Shown here piece by piece: positions 44,692 through 53,006 of a DNA stretch of 64,000 nucleotides. Under the pieces are notes generated by a model. It was not told the DNA's origin and searched no databases. It saw only the letters and a list, made by a program, of their open reading frames with translations. A program made the position numbers and the translations under genes. Position 1 is the first letter of the stretch, and each line of letters opens with the position of its first letter. Source of the DNA: Alkaliphilus transvaalensis ATCC 700919 (GTDB lineage Bacteria; Bacillota; Clostridia; Peptostreptococcales; Natronincolaceae); the NCBI RefSeq assembly GCF_000621485.1, contig NZ_JHYF01000015.1, positions 1 to 64,000 on the forward strand, read 5' to 3'.

Positions 44692-44833
44692 ATGTTAACG
44701 ATGATCATTTCGATAACCGGAGCTTTTAGAGTTGGGAAAAAAAACATCTGTAAATAAATTATTGGATTCAGTTGATAGTAGTATGATTTTTGACCCTGAA
44801 GAAGTTAGATTATCGGAAATGCCTATTAATTAA
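44692..44833 (+). pseudogene. TmrB-like P-loop kinase, N-terminal fragment, frameshifted
   Basis: MIISITGAFRVGKK resembles the P-loop start of TmrB-like and adenylate kinase-like NTPases. In the A-run after GTTGGG the frame slips. One base over, it continues TSVNKLLDSVDSSMIFDPEEVR, which matches the YDPEEVG segment that follows the P-loop in TmrB relatives. It ends at TAA 44833. Only about 45 codons remain. Confidence 0.65.
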
Positions 44834-44850
44834 TAGAAGGAGTAGATAAT

Positions 44851-45309
44851 GTGACATTATTTATTGAAAGAGCAAAATTAGAAGAGGCAGAAGTGCTTTG
44901 GACAATACAAAAAAGAGCATTTATTAGTGATATGCAAAAATATAATGATAAAATGAATCCATATAATGAAACGTTGGAAAGGCTTAAAGAAAAAATACAG
45001 AATTTTATCTATTTTTCAATATATCTTGAAGACGAAATTATTGGAGGTGCTGATATACGAAAAAGAAGTGAAAGCCATTACCGATTAAATAGAGTTTATA
45101 TTGACCCATCATATCATAATAGGGGTTATGGATTTAATGCTATTAAATTAATCGAAGACTATTTTCCAGAAGCAACAAAATGGGATCTTGATACACCTCA
45201 CCTTAGTCTTGCTAATCATCACTTGTACGAGAAATTGGGTTATAGGAAGATAGCTGAACATAAGATTTCTAATGATTTGACCTTGTTTGATTACTTAAAG
45301 GAAGTGTAA
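44851..45309 (+). CDS. GNAT-family N-acetyltransferase
   Basis: The 152-residue protein has LFIERAKLEEAEVLWTIQK, LNRVYIDPSYHNRGYGFNAI (acetyl-CoA loop N-R-G-Y-G) and WDLDTPHLSLANHHLYEKLGY. The start is GTG 44851, after AAGGAG. Substrate unknown. Confidence 0.86.
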   Translation: MTLFIERAKLEEAEVLWTIQKRAFISDMQKYNDKMNPYNETLERLKEKIQNFIYFSIYLEDEIIGGADIRKRSESHYRLNRVYIDPSYHNRGYGFNAIKLIEDYFPEATKWDLDTPHLSLANHHLYEKLGYRKIAEHKISNDLTLFDYLKEV

Positions 45310-45594
45310 AAGTTTGAAGCATAGCTAGTTCTCTTATGTTAAAATAATTAAAGTAAAACTGTTTTATTCGATATAAAATATATATTTTCGGTGTAATAAC
45401 CTTTTATTTTTATAGAAAGTACTTTGATTTGCTGCATTAGAGATAATAAGCCTTCTGTATTAATAAAAAGTAAAATTAGCAAAGTGATTATTCTAAATGT
45501 TCATACAATAATCTACGTGGGTATGGAACAGGGATACATTAGAAGGCAATTAGACTATGTTTAAGTAGAATTATATAGGTCAGCATGTAAAAGA
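45310..45594. other. Gap, nothing recognised
   Basis: AT-rich sequence without an attC match, terminator or convincing frame. It leads into the SDR relic. Confidence 0.4.
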
Positions 45595-45657
45595 TTTCCA
45601 CATGAAGATTATTTACATGGTGGAGTTACTGATATTAGGGATAGCACTGAGGGATAA
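45595..45657 (+). pseudogene. Relic of an SDR gene 3' end
   Basis: The frame reads FPHEDYLHGGVTDIRDSTEG and stops. The end of the intact SDR at 23457-24212 reads HEDYQQGGVIDVRDIC. The rest of the gene is gone. Confidence 0.6.
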
Positions 45658-45728
45658 GAATGTTTAAAGTTGTGATATCTTATGTTGGTATTTTAAAATA
45701 GATAAATAAGAATTTGAGGTGTAATACC

Positions 45729-46094
45729 ATGGATAAATATACAAAAGAAGAATTACTAAAAGCACTAACAGTTGTATCTTCAACGATTTGTAAATGTGAA
45801 AAAGCACAGCTAAAATTTGCAGAGGGCACATCTCAGCATACACTTCTTAAAAACAGGATAAAAGCAATGAATATTTCAAAATTAATAATAACAGATGAAG
45901 ATGTTACAGACAAATATTCAAAAGAAGAATTGACAGAAGCTCTACCTCCAGTATCTTCAATTATTAGTAAATGCGAAAAAGCACAGTTGAAATTTGTGGA
46001 GGGTACACCTCATCACACTCGCCTTAATAACATTATAAAAGCAATGAATATTTCAAAGTCATTAATATTAGATACAGTTAGTAAAATAAGTTAA
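45729..46094 (+). CDS. Protein made of two tandem copies of a small domain
   Basis: The 121-residue protein consists of DKYTKEELLKAL..VSSTICKCEKAQLKF.EGT..HT.L.N.IKAMNISK (about 2-52) and a second copy (about 62-113) with the same residues at most positions. It is helical and soluble. The DNA copies differ at many synonymous sites, so the duplication is not fresh. GAGGTG gives ATG 45729. Function unknown. Confidence 0.75.
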   Translation: MDKYTKEELLKALTVVSSTICKCEKAQLKFAEGTSQHTLLKNRIKAMNISKLIITDEDVTDKYSKEELTEALPPVSSIISKCEKAQLKFVEGTPHHTRLNNIIKAMNISKSLILDTVSKIS

Positions 46095-46365
46095 TATCCA
46101 CATTATTATATGAATAGATAGATACTACTAATTTCCCATATATTAGACAAAAGATAAGCTAGGACCATTTAATTATTGGAGATAACTGCATCAAAGCAAC
46201 ATTCTGGATTGAAGGTAGATTTAGAACTTGTAAATATAGTAAAATAAATGAATCAATAGTTTATATTACATATTGCTTAGTTAAGGAGAACAATCGTTGA
46301 AAACACTGATTTTCGTGTTTAATCGGTAATTTTTAAGTATAGAAATATTCAGGAGGAATAAGGCA
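46095..46365. other. Gap with a 20-bp repeat and a hairpin
   Basis: ATTATTGGAGATAAC at about 46172-46186 repeats 43542-43556. A hairpin (AAACAC-TGATTTTC-GTGTTT) lies near 46299-46320. No gene. Confidence 0.35.
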
Positions 46366-47067
46366 ATGATATCCACTACAACAGCAAAAATGATAAGTAT
46401 GCTTCCAGATAAACTTGTAGCATACATATCTAAAAAAGTTACTGATCATTATTTAAAAAAATACGCTAATATAAACCTACAGGGAAGGGAAAATCTGATG
46501 GGAATAAAACTCCCTACTATTTTTATATCTAATCATTTAAGTAATTCAGATGGATTAGTATTAGCCAAGGTTTTAAAAGAAATTGATCCAACTTTTGTAG
46601 CAGGTATAAAGCTTTCAAATAATGCTGTTACAAGTATAGGTGTAAATGGTATAAAGACTATAAATATAAAACCTAATACTGCTGATAAAGAGGGTCTTAA
46701 GAAAATTATTGAGCTTATCAAACATGGAGAAAGTTTATTAATTTTCCCAGAAGGAACAAGAAGTAGAGTAGGTAGTTTGATAGAGGCAAAGAAAGGAATA
46801 TTTTTGATCGCAAAAATGACAGGAGCTCCTATTGTACCTATCGGATTATATGGGACGGAAAACCTTTTGCCTATAAATGAAGAAGGAGATATGAGTTCAG
46901 AAACCTTTAATTATGCGGATATTTATATCAATATTGGAAAACAATTTGAATTTCCTAAGAGAGGAAAAGAGGAAGATAAAAAAGAATATGAAGAATTTTC
47001 CACAAAATATATAATGAAGAAAATAGCAGAATTGTTACCTGTTAATTATAGAGGAGTTTATAAATAA
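46366..47067 (+). CDS. PlsC-type 1-acylglycerol-3-phosphate acyltransferase
   Basis: The 233-residue protein has SNHLSNSDG (HX4D catalytic motif), IFPEGTRS (phosphate binding) and APIVPIGLYG. This is the PlsC/LPLAT fold that acylates lysophosphatidate or related lipids at the membrane face. There is no obvious long transmembrane anchor. AGGAGG precedes the ATG. A cassette or chromosomal origin cannot be told from context. Confidence 0.87.
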   Translation: MISTTTAKMISMLPDKLVAYISKKVTDHYLKKYANINLQGRENLMGIKLPTIFISNHLSNSDGLVLAKVLKEIDPTFVAGIKLSNNAVTSIGVNGIKTINIKPNTADKEGLKKIIELIKHGESLLIFPEGTRSRVGSLIEAKKGIFLIAKMTGAPIVPIGLYGTENLLPINEEGDMSSETFNYADIYINIGKQFEFPKRGKEEDKKEYEEFSTKYIMKKIAELLPVNYRGVYK

Positions 47068-47178
47068 GTAGTTTAAAATAGTCTGCTGAATAGCTGGCAA
47101 AACGCCCAAAATTGAAATATATAACATTGAATCTACCTAAGGATAAGAAATCCTATAGGGATATTAGGAGGAGGAATT

Positions 47179-47481
47179 ATGATGAAACCAGAAAAAAAAT
47201 TAAGAGTCTGTGAAAAAGGCCATAAGTATTACAAAAATAGTGACTGCCCAAGTTGTCCTACTTGTGATAAAGAAAATAAGCCAGAAAATAACTTTCTATC
47301 GAAACTAAGTGCACCAGCCAGAAATGCCTTAGTTCATGAGGGAATTGATACTTTAGATAAACTCTCAAAATATACCGAAAAAGAAATTTTAAAAATTCAT
47401 GGTATTGGCCCAGCTTCATTACCAACTATGAGAAGTTCATTAGAAGAAGCTGGGTTGTCATTTAAAGACTATATTAGATAA
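47179..47481 (+). CDS. Zinc-ribbon plus RNA polymerase alpha-CTD-like domain protein
   Basis: The 100-residue protein has an N-terminal cysteine/histidine cluster (CEKGHKYYKNSDCPSCPTC, likely zinc ribbon) and a C-terminal helix-hairpin-helix LSAPARNALVHEGIDTLDKL...EILKIHGIGPASLPTM. The latter is the fold of the C-terminal domain of RNA polymerase alpha. It may bind DNA or RNA polymerase. GGAGGAGG precedes the ATG. Confidence 0.82.
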   Translation: MMKPEKKLRVCEKGHKYYKNSDCPSCPTCDKENKPENNFLSKLSAPARNALVHEGIDTLDKLSKYTEKEILKIHGIGPASLPTMRSSLEEAGLSFKDYIR

Positions 47482-47638
47482 AATTGTTTTTGTTTATTAT
47501 GGTGGGAAAGGGTTTTAGATAAGATTAATCTTGATAGCTCATTTAATTTTAAAGGGTGTAAGAGGATATTCTTTTGAAGATAACAATATCCAGTAGCATT
47601 AAGCAAAGATTTTTATTAAAGGTAGGGAGAGATAATAT

Positions 47639-48361
47639 ATGTTAAGAGTGAATAAAATGTTTACTATATTATTTCTAGTTGTAATGACAATAATCTGTTT
47701 ACCTAACATTGCTTATGGAAATTCTGCCGAACCACCATCGATATTAATTATTGTACCTAATCCACCAGATGATTTAGAGATAAGCATTGAATTTGGCGGT
47801 CGTTTTACACAAGCTAGGAAAACAGACAAAGTAATTGAAAAACACTACACTTTTTATTCCCACGAAATTAAAGGCTTTGAAGAATATGTATTCAACATTA
47901 ATACAGGAAATAACAATTATAAGATTACCTTAGATAAACCACTGCAAAAATATAATAATATTTATACATTAAATTTAAATTCACAAAGGTTAATTCAAGG
48001 GAAATCAGTGTCAAGGTCTATCCTATTAGTCTCATTTCGTTTAACTTTGACACTTATTATAGAGGGAGTAGTTTTCTGGCTATTTGGGTTTAGACGGAAA
48101 AGATCATGGATAGCTTTTTTAATAATAAATTTGATTACTCAAGGATCGCTAAACCTTTGGATCAATAGCTTTACTCCTACAACTAGCTATTTAATATTTG
48201 GCTTAATATTTATCGAAATATTCATAATAATAGCTGAAGTGTTGTTCTTCTTAAATTTGACAAAAGAACATTCTAAAGTTATTACAATATCCTATGCTAT
48301 TGTAGCAAATATTTTAAGTTTGATTGTTGGTGGTTATGCCATTACAGTGCTTCCCATATAG
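47639..48361 (+). CDS. Exported membrane protein of unknown function
   Basis: The 240-residue product has a signal sequence (MFTILFLVVMTIICLPNIAYG), a beta-rich region beginning NSAEPPSILIIVPNPPDDL, and four transmembrane helices in the last 110 residues. I know proteins with the NSAEPPS start in clostridia but not their role. GGGAGAG precedes the ATG. Confidence 0.7.
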   Translation: MLRVNKMFTILFLVVMTIICLPNIAYGNSAEPPSILIIVPNPPDDLEISIEFGGRFTQARKTDKVIEKHYTFYSHEIKGFEEYVFNINTGNNNYKITLDKPLQKYNNIYTLNLNSQRLIQGKSVSRSILLVSFRLTLTLIIEGVVFWLFGFRRKRSWIAFLIINLITQGSLNLWINSFTPTTSYLIFGLIFIEIFIIIAEVLFFLNLTKEHSKVITISYAIVANILSLIVGGYAITVLPI

Positions 48362-48382
48362 TAAAGGAAAACTGTTAAAATA

Positions 48383-48445
48383 CCACATCCCTAAGCTTGA
48401 AATAAGTTTTCATTAAGAAAAATATCTAAGGGGATTTTTCACTAA
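48383..48445 (+). repeat. Possible last attC remnant
   Basis: ACCACATCCCTAAGCTTG, then AAGTTTTCATTAAG and ATCTAAGGGG keep the order of the attC centre. Arms and boxes are gone. Confidence 0.35.
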
Positions 48446-48469
48446 CTTTTTAGATAGGAGGGAAAATAT

Positions 48470-49420
48470 TTGATTACGGGAGAAGAATTATTAGAAATGA
48501 ATCTAGATCCTATACCCAAATATCGATTAATGAGAGATGTGCTCAAATTAAAGTCAGATAACAAAGAATTAATCAATGCTAAATATGATGTTTTACAAAC
48601 TAAATGGGTAAAAGAAATTACAAAGCTCCAATGGGATGATGGATCATGGGGACAATTTCATAGTTTGAGTCAATCTTCTAGTTCGGTAATGACAACAGAA
48701 CAAGCCTTACGAAGATTACTTATCTTGGGTTTAGATAAGGAGGACGAGCCCATCAAAAAAGCCCTTGCTTATATGGAGAAATATTTACTTAGAGAAGTAG
48801 ATTTGAGGGATTATAAAGAAAAGAAGCACGATTGGGATTTATTAACTAGATTGTTTGTTGCAGCATGGTTGTTAATAATTGATCCATCAAATGTACTAGC
48901 GTTAGAAATAGCAAATGACTGGGCCAAAATCATAACTTATGGGTTTTCAGAAGAAGCCTACAATCATGAATATTATAAAGAAGCTTATTTTGACGTACAT
49001 AAATCATCAAATGAAAAACATATGTGGGGATTTCAGAACTTTTACATTGTTGCTTTACTATCTAGAATTTTACCAAGGGACATTGAAAATAAGTTTCTAG
49101 ATTTTATACTTAATTCAGAACAAGGCATTTACTATATTTATGATAGTAGTCTTAATGTCCCACCAGATAATTATTGTTCCAAACAAGCAAGTAGATTTAT
49201 AGGGGCATTTGAGTTATTAAGTAATTATCATTTATTGTCAGGAAAATGTAACCATCTTATTAAATGGATTAATGAAAATTCTTCCAGAGACGGTTTTAGG
49301 GATATGGGGCAATCAGTTAAAGACCATATATATTTTCCATTATCTAATTCATGGAGAAAAACTATAAATAGAAAGTTAGATTGTACTGTCAGGATGCAAA
49401 TTTTACTAACAAATTTATAG
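48470..49420 (+). CDS. Terpenoid-cyclase-like toroid protein, function unknown
   Basis: The 316-residue helical protein contains TKLQWDDGSWGQFH, a QW-type motif of the alpha/alpha toroid fold shared by terpene cyclases and prenyltransferases, and a second repeat region WDLLTRLFVAAWLL. The catalytic DxDD motif of squalene-hopene cyclases is not seen. The start is TTG 48470, after AGGAGGG. The family is probably uncharacterised. Confidence 0.65.
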   Translation: MITGEELLEMNLDPIPKYRLMRDVLKLKSDNKELINAKYDVLQTKWVKEITKLQWDDGSWGQFHSLSQSSSSVMTTEQALRRLLILGLDKEDEPIKKALAYMEKYLLREVDLRDYKEKKHDWDLLTRLFVAAWLLIIDPSNVLALEIANDWAKIITYGFSEEAYNHEYYKEAYFDVHKSSNEKHMWGFQNFYIVALLSRILPRDIENKFLDFILNSEQGIYYIYDSSLNVPPDNYCSKQASRFIGAFELLSNYHLLSGKCNHLIKWINENSSRDGFRDMGQSVKDHIYFPLSNSWRKTINRKLDCTVRMQILLTNL

Positions 49421-49434
49421 AAGGGGAGATTAAC

Positions 49435-50016
49435 ATGACAAATGGTAATAAAATCATAAATAAAAAAGAGTTGCCACAAGAACAACGCAAAGAACTTCTT
49501 AGAACATTGGAAGTTCGTTTTGAGAAAAACATGAATCGCCATAAAGGTCTAGAATGGTCAGAAATACAAGCAAGGCTGGAAGCTAATTCTGAAAAACTAT
49601 GGTCACTTAATGAGATGGAAAGAACAGGAGGGGAACCAGATGTTATAGGCCATGATAAAGAGACGGGAGAATATATTTTTTATGATTGTTCAAAGGAAAG
49701 CCCTAAAGGTCGTAGGAGTATTTGTTATGACCGTGAGGCACTGGATTCAAGAAAAGCACATAAACCTGAAAATAGTGCGGTTGATATGGCTGCTACCATG
49801 GGTATTGAACTTTTAACAGAAGAAGAATACCGAGAACTGCAAAAACTTGGAGATTTTGATATGAAGACCTCCAGCTGGGTGAAAACACCTGCTAATATTA
49901 GAAAACTTGGTGGGGCAATCTTTTGCGATCGTCGTTATGACACTGTTTTCGTCTACCACAATGGAGCAGAATCCTACTATGCTGTCAGAGGCTTCCGTGG
50001 TTCCTTAAGGGTTTAA
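49435..50016 (+). CDS. DUF4256-domain protein
   Basis: The 193-residue protein has LEVRFEKNMNRHKGLEWSEI, LNEMERTGGEPDVIG, CYDREALDSRKAHKPE and GFRGSLRV, the ordered hallmarks of DUF4256. Function unknown. GGGGAG places the start at ATG 49435, 15 nt after the previous stop codon, so it is likely co-transcribed with the toroid protein gene. Confidence 0.87.
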   Translation: MTNGNKIINKKELPQEQRKELLRTLEVRFEKNMNRHKGLEWSEIQARLEANSEKLWSLNEMERTGGEPDVIGHDKETGEYIFYDCSKESPKGRRSICYDREALDSRKAHKPENSAVDMAATMGIELLTEEEYRELQKLGDFDMKTSSWVKTPANIRKLGGAIFCDRRYDTVFVYHNGAESYYAVRGFRGSLRV

Positions 50017-50083
50017 ATTAGTGGCAAGTTAAAGATTATACTGGCGGGGATAGCATTTTATATAAAATAGGAGGTCATTAAAA

Positions 50084-50671
50084 ATGGACTTTTATCATGG
50101 TACAACAAAAGCGGGGATTAAAGAACTACTGTCATTTGCTTCTTCCTACTCAAATTTAAAAGAACCATTTGTATATTTAACTACAAGCAAGCAACTTGCC
50201 TTACACTACATATGGGACACTGAAAAGGTACCCTTTAAAATGCCTATGTTGGATATACGGAAAGATGGAATTTTGGTTTTTCAGGAGATGTTTAGTGGAG
50301 CTTTAGAGTATTTCTATAAGGGATTAAGTGGATATATCTATCATAGTGTAGGTGACTATCAAATCAATGACAATACTGGTGTTTTTACTTGTGCAACATC
50401 GAGTTCGCCAGTACCAATTGTTGATTATGAATATATAGATGATGTATATGAAAAAATAATTCAATATCAAGAACAAGGAAAATTCATATATGAGAAATTT
50501 GAAACATTACCACAATATCGACATGATATCATTCGTGGGATTATAATTCGTGCTATAAAAAGAGATAATTTATTGGATACACCATCGGACCCTAGGTATA
50601 AATTTTATCAAGAGAAGTTTCCACAATATTGCAGAGAAGCAGGCGTATTGCATCAACATGGATTGTTATAA
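50084..50671 (+). CDS. ADP-ribosyltransferase-like fold candidate (YHGT protein)
   Basis: The 195-residue protein begins MDFYHGTTKAGIKEL and continues EPFVYLTTSKQLALHYIW, a YHGT...VYLTT arrangement seen in KptA- and ART-like folds. The rest (IYHSVGDYQIND, VPIVDYEYIDDV) is compatible with a small enzyme. No known family is certain. GGAGG precedes the ATG. Confidence 0.6.
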   Translation: MDFYHGTTKAGIKELLSFASSYSNLKEPFVYLTTSKQLALHYIWDTEKVPFKMPMLDIRKDGILVFQEMFSGALEYFYKGLSGYIYHSVGDYQINDNTGVFTCATSSSPVPIVDYEYIDDVYEKIIQYQEQGKFIYEKFETLPQYRHDIIRGIIIRAIKRDNLLDTPSDPRYKFYQEKFPQYCREAGVLHQHGLL

Positions 50672-50789
50672 GAGGTAGCTTACAGGGGATATCAGTGGTT
50701 AGCTTTAGACACCTTGAAGAAATGATTGAAAAACATGATATAATATGTTTAATATATAAGACTTAAATTATAAAATAAGGAGGGTTTTT

Positions 50790-51152
50790 ATGAAATTTTG
50801 TTGGAGTACATTGAGGGTTAGAAACATGGATGAATCATTAAAGTTCTATGAAGAGATAGTTGGTCTTACGGTGGACAAAAGATTTAAAGCTGGACCAGAT
50901 ATGGAAATTGCATTTTTAGGAGATGGAGAAACAAAGGTAGAACTAATACATAATACGAGTAGTAATGATGTAAATGTAGGATCAGACATTACATGGGGAT
51001 TTGAAGTAAAATCAGTTGATGAAATGATAAATTTTGTAAAAGAGAAGGGTATAGCTGTTGAGGGTGGTCCCTTTCAACCAAATCCATTTACAAAGTTCTT
51101 TTATATAATGGACCCTAATGGATTGAAAATTCAATTTGTAGAGAACCTATAA
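50790..51152 (+). CDS. VOC-family (glyoxalase-like) protein
   Basis: The 120-residue protein has the VOC beta-alpha-beta-beta-beta repeats: CWSTLRVRNMDESLKFYEEI and a second half ending FFYIMDPNGLKIQFVENL, with the metal-binding glutamate region VELIHN. Possible roles include glyoxalase, dioxygenase or drug binding. AGGAGGG precedes the ATG. Confidence 0.86.
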   Translation: MKFCWSTLRVRNMDESLKFYEEIVGLTVDKRFKAGPDMEIAFLGDGETKVELIHNTSSNDVNVGSDITWGFEVKSVDEMINFVKEKGIAVEGGPFQPNPFTKFFYIMDPNGLKIQFVENL

Positions 51153-51535
51153 AGATTTTGTCAGTCGTAATTCAAAATTTAAATAAATTTAAATACAAAT
51201 TCAAATACAAATTCAAATATAAACTAACAGTATTTTAGTGGAGCTAAATTGGTAATTGCCTATATTGAAATTAATTAGAGACAATCAAACTCAATATAAA
51301 ATAATCTGAACCTATATTTTATCCGTATTTTTTCAACTATATCCTAGCTCTAATAATTCAAAAATAATTAGTATAGAAAGAAAATATTGTAAGAACACAG
51401 AACAGTATCATTACAGACTTAGTAAATTAATTAATCAATTTAAACGATAGATAAATGATAGAAATAATCTTTTAATTGATTTACAGAAGGCGATAAATCA
51501 TTAAATAAAAATATGCTAGTTAGGGGGATGATTAA
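51153..51535. other. AT-rich gap with a 12-bp tandem repeat
   Basis: About three copies of AAATACAAATTC at 51190-51225. No gene or attC match. Confidence 0.5.
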
Positions 51536-52319
51536 ATGAATGAGGTTGAAAATTGGTATGATAATGTTTACGACGAATGGGCCCGACTTGATCGTCATAG
51601 ATTAGAATTCGATATAACAAAAAGGTATATGGACGAATACATTAAAGGTGAAACTCTTAAAATATTCGATATAGGTGGTGGGCCAGGTAGGTATTCATTT
51701 TATTTGGCAGAAAAGGGCCATAAGGTTTCACTTTTAGATTTATCACGTAAAAATATTGAAGTTGCAAAAAGCAAAATCTAGAGAATTAAATATTGAACTT
51801 GAAGAATATATTCAGGGTAATGCTCTGGAGTTAAGTGAATATGAGGAAAAATATGACGTGATTCTATTAATGGGACCCCTCTATCATTTAATTAAAGAAG
51901 ACGATAGAAGAATGGCCTTAAAAAATGCATTAGATTTATTGAAATCTGGTGGCATTATTTTTGTGGCTTTTATTTCAAAGTATGCTCCAATTCAAGACAG
52001 TCTAGCTCATCTATATGATATTAATGATCCTCAATCTCTGTTAAAATACCTAAAGGATGGTGAAAACAAAGAGGGCGAAGGATTTACAAGCGCATATTTT
52101 ACAAGCCCAGAGGAAGTCAATAACTTAATGTCTGATTTTGATATTCATGAGTTGGCTTTTGTTGGAGTAGAAAATATTTTGGGATGCAAAGAAAAAGAAA
52201 TTTGCTCCCTCGATGAAGAACAGTATCATAAATGGTTAGAAATAGGTTATCAATTGAGTGCTGATAAAAATCTAATGGGTACAAGTCAACATTTTTTATA
52301 TATAGGTAAGAAAAAATAA
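51536..52319 (+). pseudogene. Class I SAM-dependent methyltransferase, frameshifted
   Basis: The first frame encodes IFDIGGGPGRYSFYLAEKGH (motif I) and LLDLSRKNIEVAKSK, then stops at 51779-51781. In the next frame the protein continues RELNIELEEYIQGNALEL, YDVILLMGPLYHLI and LLKSGGIIFVAF up to TAA 52319. An extra A in the run at 51771-51775 explains the break. Joined, it is a normal 260-residue methyltransferase, so this may be a base-calling error. Confidence 0.8.
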
Positions 52320-52437
52320 TCTTCATAAATAGAGATAATGAAACTGGAATACTTAGCAATTTTTATAATATTGAAAAACAATAAGCCATGATATTTGCAA
52401 CTTATTATAAAATTTCTATAAAATTACAAAAAAAAGA

Positions 52438-52466
52438 TTGCATTCCAAATAATTCCGTAGTATACT
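52438..52466 (+). promoter_or_regulatory. Sigma-A-type promoter of the ABC exporter leader
   Basis: TTGCAT at 52438-52443, a 17-nt spacer and TATACT at 52461-52466. It precedes the leader ORF by about 54 nt. Confidence 0.75.
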
Positions 52467-52519
52467 TTATAAAGTAGGTTGAAAACAATTAAAATGTTAA
52501 ACAAGGAGGTAAGGATGAT

Positions 52520-52612
52520 ATGAAAAATTTAGTTAGCAGAGGCATCAAGTTTGGCAATGTTAAAATGTTAAAATTTAATATTCTGTTGACTAGAGTAGAT
52601 CATCTTTACTAA
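52520..52612 (+). CDS. 30-residue leader peptide upstream of ABC exporter
   Basis: ATG 52520 stands 11 nt after AAGGAGG. The product is 30 residues, basic (MKNLVSRGIKFGN...RVDHLY). It lies between a good promoter and two terminators, upstream of an exporter pair. In Bacillus subtilis the bmrCD exporter genes are preceded by a leader ORF (bmrB) and a terminator that respond to ribosome-stalling antibiotics. The same arrangement is inferred here. The peptide itself is not recognised. Confidence 0.65.
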   Translation: MKNLVSRGIKFGNVKMLKFNILLTRVDHLY

Positions 52613-52632
52613 TTGAACTGATTTAAATAATC

Positions 52633-52669
52633 AGCCCAGGTAAGGATATGCTTATCTGGGCTTTTATTT
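52633..52669 (+). terminator. Attenuator terminator 1
   Basis: AGCCCAG-GTAAG pairs with CTTA-TCTGGGCT around a short loop, followed by TTTTATTT. It begins 20 nt after the leader stop codon. Confidence 0.82.
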
Positions 52670-52711
52670 GTGCTTGTTTACATTCTCTAATTATTTACAC
52701 ACATATAAAAA

Positions 52712-52748
52712 AAGTCTAAGAGGGCAGCTTTCTTCTTGGGCTTTTTTT
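52712..52748 (+). terminator. Terminator 2
   Basis: AAGTCTAAGA pairs with TCTTGGGCTT (with G-U pairs) around a 12-nt loop, followed by TTTTTTT. Confidence 0.75.
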
Positions 52749-53006
52749 ATTTCTAAAAAAAGCGAGATTGCAACCCATTAAGCAGCCAAGTTTTCAATTT
52801 GTATTAATACAGGTCTAATGCAAATTAAGCAATAATGTATTTCAACAAATTCTACCGAAAATTCTTTAAAGGCAGAATTTGGCTTTAAAATAAATTGAGT
52901 AAACTAAATTAATCAAGGGGGAGACTGGGTATGAACAGTAGAGTAGGACTGGTAGATTAATTACAGAGAGTGAATAGGAATAATTCACCAGCAGGGAGGT
53001 CTTATC
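52749..53006. other. Leader region before the exporter genes
   Basis: It contains a nine-residue frame MNSRVGLVD at 52931-52960, with GGGGGAGA 7 nt before its ATG, which could be a second leader. GGGAGG precedes the exporter start. No other promoter is obvious. Confidence 0.4.

Larger units (their letters stand above)
1..52319 (+). mobile_element. Integron-type gene cassette array (sedentary, incomplete at left)
   Basis: Nearly all genes run in one direction, are mostly single-gene units and are separated by copies of one long structured repeat with attC features. Cassette starts and ends are mutually complementary, for example the unit 462-1650 starts GTTAGCAG and ends CTGCTAAC, and 3562-4975 starts GTTAGCTG and ends CAGCTAAC. 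No tyrosine recombinase gene lies in the window. By the geometry of known integrons it would be to the left, where the sites are best preserved. The right boundary is soft: recognisable sites stop near 48.4 kb, but the same gene style continues to about 52.3 kb. The array nature is inferred from the repeats. The role of an IntI integrase is inferred from known integrons. Confidence 0.78.
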
